In this document: positions 36,501-44,680 of the stretch, one piece after another
How the letters are laid out: each line of letters begins with the position of its first letter
Position numbering within the stretch: position 1 is the stretch's first letter
Source: Setophaga petechia
Taxonomy: Eukaryota; Chordata; Aves; Passeriformes; Parulidae
Reading direction: 5' to 3'
Length of the DNA stretch: 64,000 nucleotides
Assembly (NCBI GenBank): GCA_024362935.1
Contig: JANCRA010000118.1
Coordinates: 1,154,134-1,218,133, forward strand
Made by a program: the position numbers and the translations under genes
The notes under the pieces: generated by a model
What the model was told of the DNA's origin: nothing
What the model saw: the letters and a program-made list of their open reading frames with translations, nothing else
Database searches by the model: none

Positions 36501-39500
36501 CCATAAGGAAGCCCATTCCATAATTCTCTCTCCAGGGTGTAGCTGGTTCCCAGCACCTGATGCTGCAGTGCCAAGGTTACAATGTGAGCCGATGGTTTTC
36601 CTTTGCTTTCCCCCCTGCTGTGGCTGTGCCCATGGTGCTGCCGTTCCCAGGGACGTGGCGGACACAGGGAGTGTTCCCTGAGGAGATGCTGCTGAAGGTG
36701 CCCAGTGACATCCCAGTGCTCTGTGCTGCCACTCTGAGCGTCAACCCCTGCACGGCATTCCGTCTGCTGGCTGACTTCGAGAGCCTGGCGCCTGGTATGA
36801 CCCTGCCATGAGGGAGCAATTCCATGCGGATTTCCCGGCTGCCTCTGCAGTGAGAGTCTGGGTTTATTCACATCCAGGTGACTCCGTCATCCAGAACGCC
36901 GCCAACAGCGGGGTGGGCCAGGCCATCATCCAGATCGCCAGGGCCTCTGGCATCAAGACCATCAATGTGGTGAGGGACAGGTGGGTCCTCTGGGGAGGAG
37001 CGAGTCTGGGAACTGCCCATCCAACCCAGGATTTTCTCCCATTTCCTCCTCTAAGCTGTTCTCCAGCCTCTTCCTTGTTGTCCCCATGCAATGCTGGAGC
37101 AGAAGGAAGGAGAAGGGGGAACTCTGCTTCCTGGCTCATCTAGCCCTCTTTTTTTATCTCCTTTTTCCCTCCCCAGACCTGATCTCACAAAACTGGTGGA
37201 GAGGCTGATGGCCCTGGGCGCTGACCATGTCATCACAGAGGAGATGCTGAGAAAGCCAGAGATGAAAGATATATTTAAGGTACTTCAGTGCTGATCCCAC
37301 TGAGAGATGGTCCAGGGCTGTTGCTGCTGTTCAGCACTGCAGGGAAATGCAGGGATGGTGGGAAGGACAAATTTCTCTCTAGATAAGGATTTAGGCCTGG
37401 TAAGTGGAGGGATTTTGCTGCTGCCACAAGGGAAAGATCACAGATTTTGGTTCCAATCAGATTGGGCTTGAAGCAGCCTGGTCTAGCTGAAGGTGTCTTC
37501 TGCACATGGCAGGGGATTGGAATGAGTCCCTTCCAACCCCAGCTGTTCCATGATTCTGATGGATTTTAGCTCCACTACTCTCAGCAGCCCTCAGGTAAAT
37601 GTTGAGGTTAATGCAGATGCTTTATCAAAAACCATGGTCCCATCCCTAAAGAAGCCATAAAATTTGGGAACCTTTGTCATAAACCCTTGCAGAGCATCCC
37701 GAGGCCCCGACTTGCCCTGAACTGCGTTGGAGGCAAAAGCACCACAGAGATGCTGCGGCATCTGCAGTAAGTTTGGCTGGATGGTGGCTTGGGCACAGGC
37801 TTGGGGACAGAAACTGGCAATAGAGGGTCCTGCTCTGGAGTCTGTTGAACTTTTGGAGAGGAAAGATGAATGGAAAAGTGGTTTTGGGTAACAACAGTGA
37901 TTTGAAGTCTTACGCTGCTGGACGTAGTTGGGGTCCAGTTGTGAAGGTTCCTCAGGTCCTGGCCAGGTGTAACTGGTGTGCTGAGCTGCAAATTCAGCTA
38001 ATGGTGCTCAGAAGCAAGAGGAGAGCTTGGAAAGTGGGATCTGAGGGGTAACTGGGGAGCCCTGGGTGCAAGGACAGCCCCAGGGGATTGGGGATGACAG
38101 AGGAGGAGGTGGCAACTCAGAGCTGCACTTTTGGGACCACCTAACCCAATACCCCTTTTCCTGCTCCAGGCCCAAGGGGACCATGGTCACCTATGGGGGG
38201 ATGGCAAAGCAGCCTGTGACAGTGCCTGTGGTGAGTACTCCCTCTTTAGTCTCCTGTTCTCCATTGCATGTCCCCATCCCCTCAGTACTGGGGGCACCTG
38301 GCTCTCCCCGGGTGCATATTGAGACCCTCCAGCCTTTTTAATTTGCCTGATGGGGTCCATCACAGAACAAGCTGCATCCCACTGCTGGGATCTTGGCTTT
38401 TTATATGGAGGGTTTGGGCTGCCAAAAAATTCCAGGGGGGAAATGATCCTGCAGGTGCTGAGCATCAAACCTGCCCTGACTCCACACCTTGAAGTCACCT
38501 CTCCTCATCCCTGGATCACAAATGGGAGCTGTAACAAGAGGCCTTACTGCCACTTTCCACCACTGTCACGCTGGGAGGGGACACACACATGTCACTGCCT
38601 GTGTGAGGGAACATGGGAGTCACTGCATGCACAAGGGGACATAGGAGTGTCACTGGGCACCAGGAGGACACACAGGTGTCACACATTCCACAGAGTGCCT
38701 TCATCTTCCGGGACATGCGGCTCCGCGGGTTCTGGATGACACAGTGGCGGAAGGACCACGCGCAGGGTGAGCCGGGGGGCTGAGGGACCTGAGCCGGGGG
38801 GCTGAGGGACCTGAGCCGGGGGGCTGAGGGACCTGAGCTGGGGGGCTGAGGGTCTGTCCCCTGCCAGGCATGGGAGTGGGAACAAACTGCACCCAGCACC
38901 ATCCTCACTCCCACTCACAGAGCATCTCTCTTGTCCCAGTGATACCTTTAGAGGCTGTGTAGAACAGAGGCTGGACAGTGTTAAAGGAATAAAGTAGGGA
39001 TTTATTAAAAGGCTTCCTTCAAAGGACACACCTTGGGCAGTACAAGAGCCTGGCTGAGGGTACACCCAAGATGGACTGTGGGTCACAAGTTTTCACACTT
39101 CTGTAAGTTTTGGTCTGTTTCCATGTTGGGGTTAATTGTCCAATTACAGTCCCATCCTCCCAGTTTGCTCCCCTCAGGTTGCTGTTGTTTGCACTTTCTG
39201 GGCCTGAAGCTGCAGCTTGGTGGAAGGAAGGTGTCCTTGGTTCTGGGGCTGGAAAAGGATTGCTCTGACCAAACTGTGAGGAGAACTTGCTGACACTTTA
39301 TATGGAGTTCAGAGTTACACACTAATGCAGTACAGAATCCTGAAAATAAGAAAGCTCAAACTTAAGGCATCACCAGGGTGCTGAGACACTGGTGCTGGCC
39401 TCAGGCAGGGACCATGCCAGGGGCTCTTCCCTCATCCCACATGCCTGAGCTGGGGCATGTCACACCCAGGGACCCCATATAGCCTCGGGTGGGTGATCCC

Positions 39501-39719
39501 AGGGGTGGTTGATGGCCCTGCATGGCGCAGTGAGAGCTCCCTCCTTCCCGTGCAGACCAGGAGAGCGTGGCTGCAATGATGGACGCCCTGTGCCAGCTCA
39601 TCCGCAGTGGCCAGCTGACAGCACCGGCCTGCACAGAGGTCCCGCTTCAGGACTACAGGGCAGCGCTGGAGGCCTCCATGAAGCCCCTCGTATCCTCCAA
39701 GCAGATCCTCCTCCTCTGA
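33343..39719 (+). CDS. MECR: Mitochondrial enoyl-[acyl-carrier-protein]/trans-2-enoyl-CoA reductase
   Basis: It performs the NADPH-dependent last step of each cycle of mitochondrial type II fatty-acid synthesis, which supplies octanoyl-ACP for lipoate. It belongs to the medium-chain dehydrogenase/reductase superfamily. Ten exons join in frame: 33343-33533, 34795-34892, 35066-35197, 36651-36794, 36878-36980, 37177-37279, 37693-37766, 38170-38230, 38694-38766 and 39556-39719 (1,143 nt, 380 aa plus TGA; human 373 aa). Residues 1 to about 45 are Arg-rich and lack acids, like a mitochondrial presequence. The catalytic Tyr corresponding to human Tyr94 is near residue 99 (GTYPLL). The nucleotide-binding loop NSGVGQA lies at about 198-204. 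All introns are GT-AG. The ATG has a weak context (C at -3, C at +4), but no other in-frame ATG exists in exon 1. The identity is firm across the whole length. Confidence 0.97.
34795..34892 (+). CDS. MECR: MECR coding exon 2
   Basis: The acceptor is CCTGTTCAG and the donor is GTAGTG. It encodes [20 protein letters not shown] then [12 protein letters not shown], the start of the catalytic domain. Confidence 0.96.
34932..34990 (-). mobile_element. Short CR1-like fragment in MECR intron 2
   Basis: CTGAGTTGGAAGGGACCCAC followed by GAGGATCTTCAAACACAACTC resembles the reverse complement of a CR1 tail. It is short and therefore moderately supported. Confidence 0.6.
35066..35197 (+). CDS. MECR: MECR coding exon 3
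   Basis: The acceptor is CTTCCCTTCAG and the donor is GTGAGT. It encodes [21 protein letters not shown] then [20 protein letters not shown] and TGL. It holds the catalytic Tyr (TYPLL) and the MDR-type GNEGVG and KPGDWV motifs. Confidence 0.96.
35198..36650 (+). other. MECR: MECR intron 3
   Basis: This 1.45-kb intron has nothing coding. The middle (about 35560-36330) is AT-rich with TTAATTAATTTG-type stretches and differs from the GC-rich flanks. No repeat family was recognised. Confidence 0.8.
36651..36794 (+). CDS. MECR: MECR coding exon 4
   Basis: The acceptor is CCGTTCCCAG and the donor is GTATGA. It encodes [21 protein letters not shown] then [20 protein letters not shown] and DFESLAP, matching human GTWRTEAVF...GVNPCTAYRML. 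Confidence 0.96.
36878..36980 (+). CDS. MECR: MECR coding exon 5 (NADPH-binding loop)
   Basis: The acceptor is CACATCCAG and the donor is GTGGGT. It encodes [21 protein letters not shown] then [19 protein letters not shown] is the Rossmann nucleotide-binding loop. Intron 4 is only 83 bp. Confidence 0.96.
37177..37279 (+). CDS. MECR: MECR coding exon 6
   Basis: The acceptor is CCCTCCCCAG and the donor is GTACTT. It encodes [21 protein letters not shown] then [14 protein letters not shown], matching human [20 protein letters not shown]. Confidence 0.96.
37466..37560 (+). mobile_element. CR1 LINE 3' fragment in MECR intron 6
   Basis: GGCTTGAAGCAGCCTGGTCT, then GGCAGGGGATTGGAATGAGT, TCCCTTCCAACCCC and a final TTCCATGATTCTGAT. 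This is a CR1 tail in the sense direction. Confidence 0.75.
37693..37766 (+). CDS. MECR: MECR coding exon 7
   Basis: The acceptor is ACCCTTGCAG and the donor is GTAAGT. It encodes [20 protein letters not shown] then LRHL, with the conserved [10 protein letters not shown]. Confidence 0.96.
38170..38230 (+). CDS. MECR: MECR coding exon 8
   Basis: The acceptor is CTGCTCCAG and the donor is GTGAGT. It encodes [21 protein letters not shown], including the conserved [14 protein letters not shown]. Confidence 0.96.
38694..38766 (+). CDS. MECR: MECR coding exon 9
   Basis: The acceptor is CACATTCCACAG and the donor is GTGAGC. It encodes [20 protein letters not shown] then DHAQ, with the conserved LRGFW. 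A 22-bp tandem repeat starts two bases into the following intron. Confidence 0.95.
38767..39555 (+). other. MECR: MECR intron 9
   Basis: This 789-bp intron holds the 22-bp tandem repeat at its 5' end, an ordinary unique middle and no coding sequence. An AATAAA at about 38988-38993 lies inside the intron and could allow premature polyadenylation, but nothing else supports that. Confidence 0.7.
38769..38850. repeat. 22-bp tandem repeat in MECR intron 9
   Basis: The unit GAGCCGGGGGGCTGAGGGAC plus CT starts at 38769, 38791 and 38813, with a variant (GAGCTGG) at 38835. The first copy overlaps the GTGAGC donor of exon 9 (GT at 38767-38768). Confidence 0.95.
39556..39719 (+). CDS. MECR: MECR coding exon 10 (C-terminus)
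   Basis: The acceptor is TTCCCGTGCAG. It encodes [21 protein letters not shown] through SSKQILLL and the stop TGA at 39717-39719. The human ending is SSKQILTM. No AATAAA is visible in the next 600 bp on this strand, so the 3' end of the mRNA is not placed. Confidence 0.95.
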
Positions 39720-40439
39720 CCTGCAGCTCCTGGAGCCCTGTCCTGTTCAAATGGTTGTCCACAGACTTGAGGGGGGAAAAGACCCTCCACATCCATTGAA
39801 TTTCTTTTTTTCCTTTGTTTTTCACATTTTGGATGCCCACTGAAAGCTTTAAAAGCCTCCGCAGCTTTATGTGGAAGTACTGCAGGAGGGAGGCTGCATC
39901 TCACTGTGGCTGGGGGCAGTTTGGGATCACAAATGATGGCTCGCTCAGCTCAGGGTGTGAAAAGAGCAGCAGTTCTCCCTCAGATGTGCTTTTAGGGCTG
40001 GCAGGGCTGTAGTTATCCCAGCTGGAATGTGGGATGGCACAGAAGCCCAAGTTATCTTCCTGCAGCCCTGCTGCCTCCCAGCCAGCTCTGAGTAGGAGGA
40101 GGAAGGGGCATGGACTGCTCCAAATGACGAGGGGTGCTGTGGTTGGAGTGTCCCTAGGTGCTGCTGCAGCTTCTGGAGGAGCCCTGAGTCACCCTTGGCT
40201 GGGTTTGGCCAAACGCACTGCAAGGGCCAGAGCCTCTGGTCATCGAGGGCTGGAGCCAGACCCTCAGTGTCCCTGAAGGCCTCCAGTCCAGGTGTGGGAC
40301 AGTGACTGTGACACTGCAGAGTAATTTGAAAAGATTTATTATTGAGAACAACCAACAATGTGTTCTTGCTTCCTCCTGTGCTGCTCTTCTACTCTATGAC
40401 TCCACAAGCTCCCTGTGGGCCCTGCTCTTCCCAGTCCAA

Positions 40440-41050
40440 CCGTGCCGAGGCCCGGCAGCGCTGGCTGTGCAGGTGCAGGTGGGGCAGTGGCCGCGGGCCC
40501 CAGCATGGCCATCCCAAACCACGGACGGGAGGGCGGCGGCGGCTCAGCCCGGGGCCCCAGCATGGCCATCCCAAACCACGGACGGGAGGGCGGCGGCGGC
40601 TCAGCCCGGGGCCCCAGCATGGCCATCCCAAACCACGGACGGGAGGGCGGCGGCGGCTCAGCCCGGGGCCCCAGCATGGCCATCCCAAACCACGGACGGG
40701 AGGGCGGCGGCGGCTCAGCCCCGGGCCCCAGCATGGCCATCCCAAACCACGGACGGGAGGGCGGCGGCGGCTCAGCCCCGGGCCCCTGCGCAGCCCCTGG
40801 GTTTGGCTGCCCAGAGCGGAGTGTGGGCAGGGCGAGCGTGCGGGGCCCGTGTGGGGCCGAGCAGGAGCGGCATGCGGGGCGCGGGCGGGGCCGTGTGTGC
40901 AGGGCCGCTTCTGTGAGGAGGGCCCGGCAGCGCCTGCCCGTGGGGCCGTGCCGGTCCGGGGGGGCCGTGCCTGCCCGGGGAGCCGTGCCGGCCCGTGCCT
41001 CGGCCCCGTGCAGCCGCTGCTCGGACATGTCTGGGTGTCCTCATCCTCCT
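40440..41050. promoter_or_regulatory. CpG-rich block downstream of MECR
   Basis: A GC- and CpG-dense block contains the 57-bp repeat and continues through GAGCGTGCGGGGCCCGTGTG to CCCGTGCCTCGGCCCCGTGC. It does not sit at the start of any gene I can identify. It could be repeat-driven GC richness, the GC-rich 3' part of the adjacent HSF-like relic, or a promoter of an unknown transcript. Confidence 0.5.
40501..40786. repeat. 57-bp minisatellite, five copies
   Basis: The unit begins CAGCATGGCCATCCCAAACC and continues ACGGACGGGAGGGCGGCGGC, GGCTCAGCCC and GGGGCCC. Starts are exactly 57 apart: 40501, 40558, 40615, 40672 and 40729. Copies differ only at one or two positions (CCCGGGGC or CCCCGGGC). 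Since 57 is 19 codons, every frame stays open on both strands, which produces long spurious open frames. Confidence 0.98.
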
Positions 41051-42133
41051 CCGCTCCTGCTGCCGGCTGAGCATCCCACCTTTTCCTTGCAAGGTTTGCC
41101 AGGATCCCAGTGCCCGGAGGGGTCACAGACAGGGGGTTTGTACTTTCCCCAGCACCCTGCAGAGCCCTCCGAACCACAGGGCAGGTCATCCCTCGTGAAA
41201 AAGGGGTTGGAGTAGAACAGCAGCTGCAAAAGGCAAAGGAAAGGAGTTGTTTGCTGCAAGGAGGAGGAAGAAATCTGAGAGAGAGCCAGGAGTTGGCTGG
41301 AAAGGACAAATGGGTGTTTAAAATGGGTGTTTAAAGGACTCTGGCTTTGGCTGAGTAAAGTGTTAGGACAGAGCTTTGTTAAGTCACATCCACCCTCATG
41401 TTTTGAGCATTTGGGAGCAGAGAAGTGTAGGGTTTTCAAAAGCAAGAAAACTGCTGAAGAAACCCAAAGCCTGCTAGTTTTCAGGCCCCTCAGCGTGTCC
41501 AGAGTAACTGTCCCCAAGACAAAACAAAGCTGTTTGCTCCCATCCAGTCTCCAGCCTTGTCAAGGCTCATTTCAGCTGAACTCGAACCTCCCTATGAGTG
41601 TCCCAAGGAAACTCTGAGTACCTTTCCCAGTGCAGACCCAGCTGCTACTACTGCTCTGAGTTCGTCCATGGAGGTCAGCAGGGGAGAATCCCCTTCCATT
41701 CTGCGGAAGCCTTGGAACATCAGCTGGAGAAGGAAGCTTCTCATGGACTCGGTTTCAAAGGTCTTCTGGGGCCCCCTCCTGCCCAGCACTTCCTTCCTGA
41801 AGAGCTTTTCTCCATCACAATGCAGTTCCCATCGTTGCCCCACCAGATCGACTCAAAACTCTGGCTCCTCAGGATCTCGCAGAGCTTCTTGAGGAAAGAG
41901 TCAGTCAAAGGTTTGGTGCTAGCAGAGATCTCTAAGGAGAAAAATTTCATGTTGTGGTCCCAGGATTCATCAGGCCAACCTTCAAGGGCATTTTTGTCTG
42001 CAGGGGGTCCCACAGCAGCATCCCAAGATGGTCCCATATCATCTCTGGCATGGTCAGGAGAAGCTGAAGCCACCCACCAAGCTGGATCCTCCAGGACAGA
42101 AGCACAGGATGTCTCCTGTGAAGATAGCTCCAT
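41050..42133 (-). pseudogene. Decayed heat-shock-factor-like gene (HSFX/HSFY type)
   Basis: On the minus strand an open frame starts at 42133 (MELSSQETSC) and enters an HSF DNA-binding domain: SFLKKLCEILRSQSFESIWW, then GNDGNCIVME. The frame breaks at about 41806-41815, where one base appears to be lost. The next frame continues with KLFRKEVLGRRGPQKTFETE, then SMRSFLLQLMFQGFRRME, and reaches a stop near 41592. A second exon-like piece at 41223 (after TTTTGCAG) reads LLFYSNPFFTRD, the wing part of the domain, and then changes frame again to VVRRALQGAGESTNP. Those two frame breaks, and no GT donor after GFRRM, argue for a pseudogene. The family is recognised from the helix-turn-helix pattern and the KEVLGRRG...F.TESM.SF..QL signature of X/Y-linked-type HSFs. 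An intact gene split by sequencing error is the alternative. It faces MECR tail to tail. Confidence 0.7.
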
Positions 42134-43879
42134 TTAGACTTATTTTTCTACAGCTTGGTTGCCTCCAACCAGCTTCTTGGTCCTGACAGTCAGCAGAATG
42201 GAATCCTGTGGCTCCAGCTGCCTGGGAAGCTCTCCAGTCTGTGTTCCATCACAGTGACATCACAGCGTGACACCTGTCTCCTGGCAGCAGGAGGTGGGAG
42301 ATGCAGAAATAACCCCAAAACCCTGATTTCCCAGAGATCTGTTTGAGCCCAGAGCTGAATCCAGCTGAATTTCCATGTGGAATGTCCTGCCAGGGCAGTG
42401 CTGTGTCCCAGTGCCCGTGGGAGCAGTACCCTGGGAGGGATGGGGAAGTGGACAGCATTGGACATCCAAATGCCCCAGACCTCAGGTTTTTAATTTGGGA
42501 CCTTCTCCCCATGCAGAAATGCCTGTATGGAATGGCTCTGGAATGACCCAAGTGTGTAGTGTCCACAGGGCTGCTTCTGCTGTGACTGTCACTGTTCCTG
42601 GGTGATGTTCTTGGATCCCAGCAGGCTCTCCATGCTGCTCCATAGGATGAGCTATAGGGGAAATGTTCCTCAAACACATCTTGCAATGGAAATAACCTCC
42701 CTTGGGTTGGTTTCCTCAAACTTTCTTTGCCTCAGAACCTTCAGAACCCAGCCCAGAGACCTCACTGGGGTTCTCCCACCTTGTGCCCAGTTCCCAACAT
42801 CCATTGAGTGGGAGGACCATGGAATTGTGTGGAATTGTGCATGGATAGAGGAATTGTGAGGGACTGGTTGTGTCAGCTGAAGGCTCTTCTGGGATTCATC
42901 CTGGAGTCCTGGATGAGTTGGTGGGGTTATGGCAGGGCCTCTCTGGATCTACCAAAGGCTTGGGGGCCCTGGGAGGTCACTCCTCACTAGGAGCTGGCAG
43001 TGTCATTCCCGTGCACTGTGTGGGGGCAGCCCAGGAAGGTGTACCTTCATTTGGGGGATTTTCTGGTTCCCCAGAAAAGGAGAAGAAGGGCAGGAATGTT
43101 GCTCAGGATTGGAGGGAGCAATGTACAACTGCATGTGCACTTAGAAAAGCAGAACTCTGTGAAATTAAGTCCCACTGCCATGCTGGCCACTAAATGGATG
43201 TGTCAAAGCCATTTCATTCCCTCTAAAACCCCTCACAGAGACCTCCCTTAGCAGAGAGCAGGTGTGCCCCAAGACAGACTACACCACCATCTCCCTTCTG
43301 CTCCTCCATCCCTAATAAATCCCTCAATATTTTGTATTTTCCTTCCCCATGCCAGCATTGGAAGCACAGCCCCATCCTGTGCCTCGGTGCTTCCTGATTG
43401 ATGGATAAAGTGGGAAAAAAAAGCAAAAAAAGAACCAAGAGATCGTTACGAGCACTTATAAGCATGGCATAAACCAGAAAAATTAATGCAGGGCTTTTAT
43501 CCCCCGTTGTTTATTGGGCTCAGCGATAAAACCCAACATGCTTTAGAGACCTCTTTCACAAAATGTTCCGACCTCTCACTCCTATACCAGAGCACAAAGG
43601 AATTAATAAATAAATTTAATTCTCCTTGTCAAATGAGCAAGATCATGGCTGGAAATCCAGCTGCTGGTGTTGCACCTACACAATATTAATCGTTTTGGAG
43701 GTGATTGTGGGGTTTTTCAGGGGGGTGGCTACTAATGTTGGAATGTTCCAAGAGCCTCTGCTGGGATTTGGTGTGATTTAGGCATCTGATGTCTTAACCA
43801 AAAGGATAAAAATAATTCCCCAACACTGACATTTAGAGTTCAGCAAGAGGGATGTTTTTGCTCACCGGAGGGAATGAGA

Positions 43880-44330
43880 AAAAGCCAAGTCTGCTCACGG
43901 ATGGGGAATGCCTTGGAGGAACGCCTGGGCACCCCGAGGGTGGGGATGGGGGACCCCCATCCCTGCCTGCCTTTGGGGTTCCAACATGATCCAGCATTTT
44001 AGGGGTGGGGCAATCCTCAGGCCCCTGCCAAAGAGAGGACCCCATAAGCCCGTCGGCACCTCATTAGCACCCCGCACGTGGGAAAGGGGGATCGAGCCAT
44101 CCTCTCCATAGGGAACGGGACCCCCATGGGAAGGCAACCCCAATACACCCGGTGTATGAGGGGAGAGGGGACCCCACAAGCCCCCTGAGCCATGGGAAGG
44201 GGGATCGCACGCTGCCCTGCACATCAGACACGTGGCAATGCCCCTTAGGGCCCCGCACGTGGGAAAGGGGGACCGAGCCATCCTCTTCATGGGGAACGGG
44301 ACCCCACCCCCGGCCCGGTAGGGCCCACCC
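43880..44330 (+). promoter_or_regulatory. SRSF4: SRSF4 upstream region with repeated CACGTG E-boxes
   Basis: Two near-identical ~58-bp copies begin CCCGCACGTGGGAAAGGGGG at 44071 and 44252, 181 bp apart. Each carries a CACGTG (44075-44080 and 44256-44261). A third CACGTG lies at 44229-44234, beside a poorer copy of the same unit (GAGCCATGGGAAGGGGGATC). CACGTG is the USF/MYC/MAX-type E-box. Function here is inferred. Confidence 0.65.
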
Positions 44331-44680
44331 GGCGGCATGGCCTCCTTAAGAGCCAGCCCGCGCCAGGGGCGTGGCCCGCGGTGACGTTGCCCCGCGTCGC
44401 TGCCCGCGCGCCGCCGTGACGTCAGGCGGCCGCGCGGCCCCCGGGCCCCTCACGCCCCGCGGGCCCAGCCCCGGCCCCGCGATGCCGCGGGTTTACATCG
44501 GCCGCCTCAGCTACCAGGCCCGGGAGCGCGACGTGGAGCGCTTCTTCAAGGGCTACGGCAAGATCCTCGAGGTGGATCTCAAGAACGGGTGAGCGCGGGC
44601 TCGGCCCGGCTGCCGCGAGGGGAGGGCCTGGGCGCCTGAGGCTCTCGGAGGGGCCGCGGGGGAAGAGGCCGCCCGGGCGC
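44331..44680 (+). promoter_or_regulatory. SRSF4: SRSF4 CpG-island promoter with CRE
   Basis: A CpG-dense block spans the first exon. A full palindromic CRE (TGACGTCA, 44417-44424) lies 58 bp before the ATG, with a related TGACGTTG near 44381. There is no TATA box. Confidence 0.8.
44482..44588 (+). CDS. SRSF4: SRSF4 coding exon 1 (RRM1 start)
   Basis: The start context CGCGATGCC is in the CpG island. It encodes [20 protein letters not shown] then [15 protein letters not shown] and two bases of Gly. The donor is GTGAGC. Confidence 0.96.

Larger units (their letters stand above)
39720..44330. other. MECR-SRSF4 intergenic region
   Basis: This holds the MECR 3' untranslated sequence (end not placed), the 57-bp minisatellite in a CpG-rich block (40440-41050), the decayed HSF-like gene on the minus strand (about 41050-42133), unremarkable sequence at 42150-43830 with an AT-rich patch near 43470-43690, and the SRSF4 upstream E-box repeats (43880-44310). 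No intact gene was found. Confidence 0.75.

Noticed and set aside
40302..41309. Long open frames of 204-306 codons on both strands after MECR
   Set aside because: They are produced by the 57-bp tandem unit (19 codons) and high GC content. The plus-strand ones match no family. Only part of the minus-strand frame is kept, as a possible tail of the HSF-like relic.
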